DNA of 64,000 nucleotides from JANQNX01 sp965601665. Lineage in GTDB: Bacteria; Pseudomonadota; Gammaproteobacteria; Eutrophobiales; Eutrophobiaceae. The DNA is taken from positions 248,001 to 312,000 of the forward strand of contig OZ271833.1 in the NCBI GenBank assembly GCA_965601665.1, read 5' to 3'. Shown one piece after another: positions 43,760 through 50,540 of this stretch. The translations under genes were made by a program, and so were the position numbers. The stretch's first letter is position 1. Each line of letters opens with the position of its first letter. The notes under the pieces were generated by a model. That model saw only the letters and a program-made list of their open reading frames with translations, had not been told where the DNA came from and searched no databases.

Positions 43760-43772
43760 GGGAAAAAATCCC
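43760..43772. promoter_or_regulatory. 13-bp palindrome, site E (putative operator)
   Basis: GGGAAAAAATCCC fits the RGGAA-N3-TTCCY motif with one mismatch, and is flanked by C and G so that the inverted repeat is longer on each side. It lies 72 bp upstream of the lipoprotein gene and 250 bp upstream of the PepSY gene. Confidence 0.55.
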
Positions 43773-43912
43773 GTTTACATCGCGCGATGTGGTATAGAAC
43801 ATTGTCGATAAAAGCTGAAAAGATACTCAATAATTGCTGTGTCATTCAAAACAGTACTTCAAGTTTTAAACGCAAGTGTTAAACGTAGTAAAAAGTATAG
43901 TCATACTGAAAA

Positions 43913-43964
43913 TTGTTTAATATCAATACTATATCCGAGTTTTATTATTGTTGATCAATATCAA
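43913..43964 (+). promoter_or_regulatory. Two FNR/Anr-type boxes upstream of the PepSY gene
   Basis: TTGATCAATATCAA at 43951-43964 is a perfect FNR consensus (TTGAT-N4-ATCAA). TTGTTTAATATCAA at 43913-43926 has one mismatch; centres are 38 bp apart. If the proximal box is centred at -41.5, transcription starts near 43999, and TAAACT at 43986-43991 would be a fair -10 (4 of 6). GGAGGG follows before the PepSY ATG at 44022. Confidence 0.7.
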
Positions 43965-44021
43965 TGTGCAATATTCGCATAGTTGTAAACTAATGGTTAC
44001 CAATATAAAGGAGGGTTAATA

Positions 44022-44564
44022 ATGAAAACATTACAATTAGTCGGTCTTGCTCTACTAAGCGGTTCATTTACGACGGTAGTCGCAAACGACAACTTTGATC
44101 TTGATGATATTCGTGGTTGGGACATTGTCAGTATTGAAACCTGTCTTGACGCCGCGCTGGATACGATCCCTGGCGATGCCCGCAAGGTAGAAATGAAGAT
44201 GGAAGGGGATGACCCGGTCTATGAATTTGATATAGAGGCAACCAACGGTGTCGTGCACAACGTCGAATGCAATGCCGAAGAAGGCTTCATTACCGAGATC
44301 GAACGCGAGGTCTCTGAAAGTGATCCTTACTTCAAGCAACACGCAAAAGTAAGCAAAAGAGATGCTGAAAAAACCGCGCTGGCTGTTCACCCTGGTAAGG
44401 TGATGTCCAGCGAAAACGAGGTTGGTTTTGACGGTTCAGTCACCTACGAGTTCGATATTCAGACTAAACTTGGCTACGAGGTAAAGGTGGATGTTGATGC
44501 CGTTACCGGTGAAATCGAGGAAGCCAATATCGAGCTATACGAGATTGGCGCCGAAAAAGAATAA
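44022..44564 (+). CDS. Periplasmic PepSY-domain protein
   Basis: A 180-residue exported protein with signal peptide MKTLQLVGLALLSGSFTTVVA and two PepSY domains (about 35-95 and 110-172), seen in the repeated PVYEFDIEATNG and VTYEFDIQTKLG units. PepSY proteins are found in periplasm and membrane contexts and often inhibit proteases or bind ligands. A very strong GGAGGG ribosome site lies 7-8 bp upstream and the leader has two FNR-type boxes, so it should be induced at low oxygen. The mature protein is highly acidic. Confidence 0.85.
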   Translation: MKTLQLVGLALLSGSFTTVVANDNFDLDDIRGWDIVSIETCLDAALDTIPGDARKVEMKMEGDDPVYEFDIEATNGVVHNVECNAEEGFITEIEREVSESDPYFKQHAKVSKRDAEKTALAVHPGKVMSSENEVGFDGSVTYEFDIQTKLGYEVKVDVDAVTGEIEEANIELYEIGAEKE

Positions 44565-44584
44565 GAACAGTCTCCGATGCTATC

Positions 44585-44612
44585 AAGGCGGGCATTGCCC
44601 GCCTTTTTTTAT
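44585..44612 (+). terminator. Intrinsic terminator after PepSY gene
   Basis: AAGGCGGGC pairs with GCCCGCCTT across an ATT loop and continues into T residues (seven in the run). It lies 20 bp after the PepSY stop and overlaps the end of metAS on the other strand. Confidence 0.92.
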
Positions 44613-45682
44613 TGCTGTTTCAGGCCCAGCGGGTCTTTGGGATCTATGTCCTTGTTAAAGGGAATATGTCGATCCGTATCGGTAATCTGGTAGACCTTTC
44701 CTATCCAGTTGTTAATGACGGCTTCGGCCGTGTCGTGCCACGTATTGTGCACTAGCGGGATAATAAATTCTTCAGGAAATGTGGGTAGCGTACCGTTATT
44801 CTCAAGTGCCTGCAGTAGATGCAGCTGATACTCCTCAAGTATAGCCTGGCATTTCAGTGACAGGTAGTTTTCCGGGAACGGTGGATAGTCTTCCAACTCG
44901 TTGTTGATGAAGCGTCCTACCTCACGCTTGTACTCTTTCAACAGGCTGATGGAATCGTATTCCGGGTGACCCTGGAAAAAAACGAGTCTAAAGCCATCCT
45001 CGCTGGTGGCCAGGTGCACGTCGCCATCTTCACTAACGACCAGCGTGTTTAACTCCGCCTTGGTGAACTGGTCAGGGTAAACCTCGTTGAAACGCGAGTG
45101 AGGCACATCAAAGCGCGTGTTTACACCGGCAACCAGCGGATGTCGTCGCTGCAGCACCGTATGGGGATAGACCCCCCAGCGTTTCGCCGGTAGCGGAATG
45201 CGTTTTTGCTTGTAGCGAAACTGCAGGACCGCATGCGTGGCCAGGCAGGAACAGAGTGTCGATGTCACGTTGTCATAGGCCCAGTCGACCACCTGCATCA
45301 GTGGTCCCCAGAATGGTTGGCTGGCCAATTCACTGCCGACGACGTTAGCGCCGGTGATGATTAAGGCATCCAGTCCCTGTTCCTTGATTTGGTCAAAGCT
45401 CTGGTAGTACTCGTCGATATGCGCCTTAGCCTCCGGGCAGCGTTCCAGCTGTTCCAGAGTAAATGGATGCAGGTAAAACTGTGCGATCTGGTTACTCTCA
45501 CCGATGAGCCTGAAGAACTGGCGCTCGGTGGCCTCCAGTGCCGTATCGGGCATCATGTTGAGCAAGCCGATATGCAATTCGCGAATATCCTGGTGCTGCG
45601 CCTGCTCTGCGGGGATGATGGTTTCTCCCTCGTGCTGCAATCGGGAAAAGCTCGGAAGTTTGCTGTTGGCTACCAGTGGCAT
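44609..45682 (-). CDS. metAS: Homoserine O-succinyltransferase (MetAS type)
   Basis: A 357-residue enzyme that acylates homoserine in methionine synthesis. It belongs to the MetA family: the nucleophile is in CSCLATHAVLQ, and the His/Glu pair in FFQGHPEYDSISLLKEYKREV; DVPHSRFNEV and LNMMPDTALEATERQF are also conserved. The start is ATG 45682 (MPLVANSKLPSF), with GAGGAAACCAAG just upstream; the reading frame extends further 5' but that part overlaps the upstream gene and is not conserved in character. Substrate choice (succinyl versus acetyl) cannot be fixed by eye, hence MetAS. It is coupled to the P-loop gene 10 bp upstream. Confidence 0.92.
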   Translation of the reverse strand: MPLVANSKLPSFSRLQHEGETIIPAEQAQHQDIRELHIGLLNMMPDTALEATERQFFRLIGESNQIAQFYLHPFTLEQLERCPEAKAHIDEYYQSFDQIKEQGLDALIITGANVVGSELASQPFWGPLMQVVDWAYDNVTSTLCSCLATHAVLQFRYKQKRIPLPAKRWGVYPHTVLQRRHPLVAGVNTRFDVPHSRFNEVYPDQFTKAELNTLVVSEDGDVHLATSEDGFRLVFFQGHPEYDSISLLKEYKREVGRFINNELEDYPPFPENYLSLKCQAILEEYQLHLLQALENNGTLPTFPEEFIIPLVHNTWHDTAEAVINNWIGKVYQITDTDRHIPFNKDIDPKDPLGLKQQ

Positions 45683-45692
45683 CTTGGTTTCC

Positions 45693-46529
45693 TCAAGCAA
45701 GCGCTCTTGCGATGACTGCCAGGAAATCCTGTTCGGACTGCACCTCGGCGATCTCATTGGTACAAACAGTGTAGCCGTAGTTATCTGCCAACTGCTGATA
45801 GCGCGGAATACGTTCGTAAAATAGCCTGGAAAAGACCCAGCGTACAAAGTCATCTGGTTCAATCATTGCTGCATAGGACAGGCCTTTTTCCTGCAGGTAT
45901 AGCTCCAGGTGGCTATCAAGAAACTCCTCACGGTAATAAAGCGGTTTCGGATCCTGTTCCGCGCGATGGATCAGTTCAACTTCATCATGCTCGGTCGCGC
46001 GTATATATATAATGAGTGTATGCTTGGCCAGTGCCTCCATGACAGAGGTATCATCAAGCTCACATAAACTGCCGCCGGCATCGTTAATGAAATGATCGTA
46101 ACCATAAACGTCATGTGAACGGGTAATAAACTCGGGGACATCTTTCATCGCCAGGACTTCGGCATCATGATGCAGTTTCTGGCGACGCTTGAATTCGCGC
46201 AGTCCCAGCCCGCCTTTTTCTGGATCACCCAATTGCCCGAGGAAAGTAGCCACTGCCTTGAGGTTATCCACCGAGATCTTGCTATCGATACTGATGGAAT
46301 CAGACAACAGTAAACGTTTTAACAACGGCACCTGCATGGCCTGGCGTTTGACGTTATCCAGGATGGCCTCATTCAGGTAGCGGGTACCAATTCGGTAATC
46401 ACCCGAGTAGTGAAACCAGTTGGCGTTTCGCAACAGACAGGCGAGACGTGTCTTCCCCACGCCCGACATGCCGAGCAGGGTGATAGCCTTACGGTCCCAC
46501 TGTCTGAATTCGTCCGCGTCCAGTCGCAC
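45693..46529 (-). CDS. P-loop ATPase of unknown function upstream of metAS
   Basis: A 278-residue protein with Walker A GMSGVGKT (residues 20-27) and a likely Walker B in HTLIIYIRATEHDE. The segment after the P-loop reads WFHYSGDYRIGTRYLNEAI, suggestive of a kinase-like or nucleotidase-like fold rather than an AAA ATPase. No membrane segment or export signal. The start is GTG 46529 with GGAG seven bases upstream. It ends 10 bp before metAS and is divergent from a MetX-like gene, so a link to methionine metabolism is likely from context, but the family role is not known to me. Confidence 0.7.
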   Translation of the reverse strand: MRLDADEFRQWDRKAITLLGMSGVGKTRLACLLRNANWFHYSGDYRIGTRYLNEAILDNVKRQAMQVPLLKRLLLSDSISIDSKISVDNLKAVATFLGQLGDPEKGGLGLREFKRRQKLHHDAEVLAMKDVPEFITRSHDVYGYDHFINDAGGSLCELDDTSVMEALAKHTLIIYIRATEHDEVELIHRAEQDPKPLYYREEFLDSHLELYLQEKGLSYAAMIEPDDFVRWVFSRLFYERIPRYQQLADNYGYTVCTNEIAEVQSEQDFLAVIARALA

Positions 46530-46613
46530 GCCACTACTCCATGGTTAAAAACCCGGTATTATACAGATATTTACACTTAATAAACGGCTCCGCGTGGCGG
46601 GGCAGGGACACCG

Positions 46614-47627
46614 ATGATAGAGCCGCAACCAGCCACGTTTGAGACAGGCAAGATTGCCCTTCAGTATGGTGGCGAGCTGTCCGGTGCCACCCTGGCCTAC
46701 GCAACATGGGGTGAACTCAACAGCGAAAGGGATAACGTCATACTCTTCCCGACGTACTACGCCGGTACGTGGGAAGACAATGCCAGCATGATTGGCCCGG
46801 ACAGGGCACTGGATCCGGAACGCTATTTTATTATCGTACCCAACATGTTTGGCAATAGCGTCTCGTCATCGCCGAGCAATATGCTGGCGCCATATGCAGG
46901 CGCCGATTTCCCGGGTGTATCGGTACTTGATAATGTTATTTGCCAACAGCGTTTGCTGGAAGAGGTGTTTGGTATCTCAGCAGTCAAACTGGTGTTGGGC
47001 TGGTCTATGGGCGGCATGCAGGCCTACCAGTGGGCAACGGCCTTTCCGGGACTAGTTGAGAATATGTTGTGTGTGTGTGGCAGTGCGCGCGTCTCACCGC
47101 ATAACCTCGTTTTTCTCGACGGGATAAAAAGTGCGTTGTGTGCAGATCGCGCCTTTAAGCAAGGACGCTATAGTCAACAACCCGAATCGGGATTGCGTGC
47201 CTTTGCGCGAGTCTATGCTGGCTGGGCCTATTCCCAGGCGTTTTACCGCGATGGCCTGTACCGTGAACTGGGTTTTGACACTATTGATGATTTGCTGAAA
47301 GGCTGGGAACAGGATCACCTGGCATGGGATGCGAACGATCTGCTGGCGATGTTATGGACCTGGCAACGTGCCGATATCAGCCAAACGCCGGGTGTGGATG
47401 GTGACTTCACCAAGGCACTATCGACAATAAGTGCGCGCAGTCTCATCATGCCTTGCGACACCGATCTTTACTTTACGGTTGCGGACAATGCCTTTGAGGT
47501 TGAACACATGTCCAATGCAGAACTAAGGGTAATCCGTTCCGACTGGGGCCACGTTGCTGGCGGACCGGATCGCGTTGCCGCAGTCAGTAAGCAAATAGAT
47601 AACGCGATAAGTGAGTTGCTGCAATAG
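46614..47627 (+). CDS. metX: MetX-like homoserine O-acyltransferase family alpha/beta hydrolase
   Basis: A 337-residue alpha/beta-hydrolase of the homoserine acyltransferase (MetX) family. The nucleophile elbow is GWSMGG (Ser about 131), with the catalytic acid in PCDTDLYFTVADN and the His in SDWGHVAGGPD. The N-terminal LAYATWGELNSERDNVILFPTYYAG is typical of the group. ATG 46614 follows AGGGA. Since metAS is also present, this enzyme may act on a different alcohol, for example serine, or give an alternative route. Its function is therefore uncertain beyond the family. Confidence 0.75.
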   Translation: MIEPQPATFETGKIALQYGGELSGATLAYATWGELNSERDNVILFPTYYAGTWEDNASMIGPDRALDPERYFIIVPNMFGNSVSSSPSNMLAPYAGADFPGVSVLDNVICQQRLLEEVFGISAVKLVLGWSMGGMQAYQWATAFPGLVENMLCVCGSARVSPHNLVFLDGIKSALCADRAFKQGRYSQQPESGLRAFARVYAGWAYSQAFYRDGLYRELGFDTIDDLLKGWEQDHLAWDANDLLAMLWTWQRADISQTPGVDGDFTKALSTISARSLIMPCDTDLYFTVADNAFEVEHMSNAELRVIRSDWGHVAGGPDRVAAVSKQIDNAISELLQ

Positions 47628-47642
47628 CAGCAAGCTGAATAT

Positions 47643-48332
47643 TCACAGTGGCATGCCTGTTCGTGCGGCTAAGTCCTGCTGCAGGCGCATGAATGACGGT
47701 TGGAAGTCATCATTTATCCATTGCATCAAGACAGCATGTTCATTCGAACCGGGGTCACCCGGCATATAGCCGTTGAGAATGCCGACAGGTTTAAACTCAT
47801 TTGATAACTGAAAGTTGACGACAGGATCCTCGAGTTCCTGTGCCTGCACCTTGTTGATATAGGCTTGTGCCCCAATTTTTTCTGCGTACTTATGGTAGTT
47901 AGGCATACGGCCACCAAACATGATCGCTTTCAGGTTCATGTGTTTGCATAGTTGCTTTCGGAAATCATACAGCCGTCGACCATAACCCGAACCACGTCGT
48001 GCCGAGCTAACAAACACATCAATGCCGTACAGCGTATCGCCACCATCGTTGTGCGTGTTGAATGTTCCGTTGCCTGTGATTTGCGCATAGGTATGGCCCA
48101 GATCAACATCTTTGCTATCAATGAGCAACGACAATGCGCAGCCGGCAACTTCCCCGTTTAGCCTGACAGCAAGCTGCCCTTCAGGGAAGATGTCCAACAG
48201 GGTTTGATATTGCGCTTCCTTCCAATAGGGAGTGGGCAGGAAAGGGTAGGCATCGATCATCAGGTGCTTCAGTTCGACGTAATCCTCCTCTTTGAGATAA
48301 GTCAACTCAATATTCCGGGTTTTTTTATCCAT
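47643..48332 (-). CDS. GNAT family N-acetyltransferase
   Basis: A 229-residue GNAT protein. The acetyl-CoA pyrophosphate-binding motif appears as VSSARRGSGYGRRLYDFRKQLC, and the core strands precede it (GEVAGCALSLLIDSKDVDLG). The closest relatives I recall are the GNAT domains found next to carbon-nitrogen hydrolases; here the hydrolase part is absent. The start is ATG 48332; a TTG nine bases upstream is in frame. It lies between the MetX-like gene (convergent) and fumC (same strand, 39 bp away). Substrate unknown. Confidence 0.75.
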   Translation of the reverse strand: MDKKTRNIELTYLKEEDYVELKHLMIDAYPFLPTPYWKEAQYQTLLDIFPEGQLAVRLNGEVAGCALSLLIDSKDVDLGHTYAQITGNGTFNTHNDGGDTLYGIDVFVSSARRGSGYGRRLYDFRKQLCKHMNLKAIMFGGRMPNYHKYAEKIGAQAYINKVQAQELEDPVVNFQLSNEFKPVGILNGYMPGDPGSNEHAVLMQWINDDFQPSFMRLQQDLAARTGMPL

Positions 48333-48371
48333 AAGCGGCAATGTACAAAAATGGTGAGAACGGTGATGAAT

Positions 48372-49769
48372 CTAGCTTTTCAACGAGCCAATCATGTCCT
48401 CGGGTACAACCCACTTGTCAAAGTCTTCAGCACTGACATAACCAAGGTTGACCGCTTCTTCTTTAAGTGTCGTGCCGTTTTTATAGGCGGTCTTGGCTAT
48501 CTCGGCGGCCTTTTCATAGCCGATTTTGGTATTCAATGCGGTGACCAGCATCAATGAATTATTCAGGTTAAATTTAATGCGCTCATGATTGGCTTCGATA
48601 CCGACCGCGCAGTTGTCGTTAAATGAGACACAGGCATCGGCAAGCAGACGGGCAGAGTTAAGCAGGTTATCGATCATCATAGGCTTGAATACGTTCAGTT
48701 CAAAATGCCCGCTCATGCCCCCGGCAGAAACGGCGACATCGTTACCAATTACCTGTGCACATACCATTGTCAAGGCCTCTGACTGGGTCGGGTTGACCTT
48801 GCCCGGCATGATCGATGAGCCAGGTTCGTTCGCGGGTATCAGTATTTCTCCAATACCGCAACGTGGGCCTGAAGACAGCATCCGAATGTCATTACCAATC
48901 TTCATAAGTGATACAGCGAGTTGCTTGAGTGCCCCGTGGGTTTCCACGATGGCATCATGAGCAGCAAGTGCTTCAAACTTGTTATCTGCTGAAACAAAAG
49001 GCTGTCCCGAGAATTCAGCGATCTTCCTGGCTACTAACTCCGGGTAGCCGACGGGTGTATTGATGCCGGTACCTACGGCAGTACCACCCAGTGCCAGTTC
49101 GGCCAGGTGTACAAGCGTATAGTTCAGGGCTTTTATACCGTGGTCAAGTTGTGAGACATAGCCTGAAAATTCCTGACCCAGCGTAAGTGGAGTGGCGTCC
49201 ATAAAATGCGTGCGGCCAATTTTCACGGTGTCATTAAACAAGCCTGCCTTTTCATTCAATGTATTCCGCAATTTTGTTATGCCTGGAATCGTGACCTCGA
49301 TAATCATCTTATAGGCGGCAATATGCATTGCGGTGGGGAAGGTGTCGTTACTTGATTGGGACTTGTTGACATCATCATTGGGGTGGATGGTCGTGTTCCC
49401 CTCGTCAAGTTTGCCTCCGGCATTGACATGGGCGCGGTTTGCCACCACCTCGTTAACATTCATATTGCTTTGTGTACCTGAGCCTGTTTGCCATACAACC
49501 AGCGGGAATTGATCATCGTGTTGGCCTTCAAGGATTTCATCGCAGACAGCCGATATCAGGTCTCGCTTGTTTGCATCCAATGCGTTCAATTCACAGTTCG
49601 CATGTGCCGCGGCCTTTTTCAGGATAGCAAAGGCGTAAATGATCTCAATGGGCATCGTGCCTTTACCAATTCTAAAATTGGTCAGGCTGCGCTGCGTCTG
49701 CGCCCCCCAGTATTTATCCGCCGGTACCTGGATTTCACCCATGGTATCTTTTTCAATTCTGTAATCCAT
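48372..49769 (-). CDS. fumC: Class II fumarate hydratase
   Basis: FumC (465 residues) hydrates fumarate to malate in the TCA cycle and is oxygen-stable because it has no iron-sulfur cluster. The class II signature GSSIMPGKVNPTQ, the substrate residues in SGTQSNMNVNEV and HPNDDVNKSQSSND, and the THFMDATPLTLGQEF block are all seen. ATG 49769 was chosen because AAAGGCAG precedes it; a 14-residue 5' extension is in frame but has no conservation. Upstream is a 343-bp gap shared with a divergent response regulator gene. Confidence 0.95.
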   Translation of the reverse strand: MDYRIEKDTMGEIQVPADKYWGAQTQRSLTNFRIGKGTMPIEIIYAFAILKKAAAHANCELNALDANKRDLISAVCDEILEGQHDDQFPLVVWQTGSGTQSNMNVNEVVANRAHVNAGGKLDEGNTTIHPNDDVNKSQSSNDTFPTAMHIAAYKMIIEVTIPGITKLRNTLNEKAGLFNDTVKIGRTHFMDATPLTLGQEFSGYVSQLDHGIKALNYTLVHLAELALGGTAVGTGINTPVGYPELVARKIAEFSGQPFVSADNKFEALAAHDAIVETHGALKQLAVSLMKIGNDIRMLSSGPRCGIGEILIPANEPGSSIMPGKVNPTQSEALTMVCAQVIGNDVAVSAGGMSGHFELNVFKPMMIDNLLNSARLLADACVSFNDNCAVGIEANHERIKFNLNNSLMLVTALNTKIGYEKAAEIAKTAYKNGTTLKEEAVNLGYVSAEDFDKWVVPEDMIGSLKS

Positions 49770-50112
49770 ATTTCTGCCTTTCGTTTTTGTCTTATGTATT
49801 GGTTTGTACATTCATGCTATCAACAGACCAGGTTAGCCCGGTTTGAAAATACCGGTATCCCATCTCCTGCAACTCTTTGCTTAATCCAGGGACAGTAAAT
49901 CCGCATGGTCATGTAGCGCATATCCATTGGGAAATGGCCACCATAATAATCAAAAAAATGTTGCTGAGTAGTGCCTGTATTATAACCTGTAAATACCATC
50001 ATTTATGCGGCTACAGGGTATAAATATCACTTGAAAATTAGGGTCTTGCCCGATATCTGTCTATACTGACTTAGGTAGCTCGTTTATAGCCTTTAATCAG
50101 CGGGTGATTGTT
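49770..50112. other. Divergent fumC/response-regulator intergenic region
   Basis: This 343-bp gap must contain promoters for fumC (leftward) and the response regulator (rightward). I see no convincing -35/-10 pair, no FNR or palindromic operator, and no RNA gene. A 60-codon open frame on the minus strand here has no ribosome site. Confidence 0.5.
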
Positions 50113-50484
50113 ATGAAATCAATTCTGTATGTTGATGATAATAAGGAGATGATCGAGTTGGTTGAACTGGTGCTGTCTAAATCAGGATACCAGCTTGTTT
50201 CGAACACCGATCCACAGGCAACGGTGACACTGTGCATGGAGAAACAGCCCGACCTCGTATTGCTGGATCTGCACATGCCGGGTATGGAAGGTTTTGAAGT
50301 CACACGCGAACTTAGAAAGCGGGGTTTTGCCAATCCAATTATTGTTTTTACTGCGTCCGAGTCAAATCGCGACAAGGAAAAAGCCTACCAGGCGGGATGT
50401 GATGAATACATCGTCAAGGACCTCGAAATGCGAAGCCTGGAACGTGTCATCGATACCTACCTGATTGAAGCTGGTGGCATGTAG
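50113..50484 (+). CDS. Single-domain (CheY-like) response regulator
   Basis: A 123-residue protein consisting only of a receiver domain. The acidic pocket (VDDN, residues 7-10), phospho-acceptor Asp in LLDLHMPGM, conserved Thr in VFTAS and Lys in YIVKDL are all in place, so it should be phosphorylated. No output domain and no adjacent kinase; it is an orphan regulator that may act through protein contacts. The start is ATG 50113 with GGGTG upstream; a GTG nine bases earlier is in frame. Partner unknown. Confidence 0.9.
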   Translation: MKSILYVDDNKEMIELVELVLSKSGYQLVSNTDPQATVTLCMEKQPDLVLLDLHMPGMEGFEVTRELRKRGFANPIIVFTASESNRDKEKAYQAGCDEYIVKDLEMRSLERVIDTYLIEAGGM

Positions 50485-50494
50485 AAGCGCGGGC

Positions 50495-50523
50495 AAAAAA
50501 AAGCGGCCCCGGGGCCGCCTTTA
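50495..50523 (-). terminator. Bidirectional intrinsic terminator between response regulator and acnB
   Basis: A 16-bp palindrome, GCGGCCCCGGGGCCGC, has eight A on its plus-strand 5' side, which become a T-run after the hairpin on the minus strand. It is therefore a strong terminator for acnB (leftward) and a weaker one for the response regulator (CTTTATCT on the plus strand). Confidence 0.9.
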
Positions 50524-50540
50524 TCTCTTCCTTATTATTG

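Noticed and set aside
24684..43772. Tandem palindromes as a CRISPR array or insertion-sequence ends
   Set aside because: The copies are 13 bp, dispersed over 19 kb in separate gaps, without spacers of constant length, cas genes or transposase genes.
45683..45862. A 60-residue N-terminal extension of metAS
   Set aside because: It overlaps the P-loop gene on the same strand, is not typical of MetA proteins, and ATG 45682 has a proper ribosome site.
49820..50002. A 60-codon minus-strand frame in the fumC upstream gap
   Set aside because: No ribosome site, no conserved feature, and it lies where the fumC promoter is expected.
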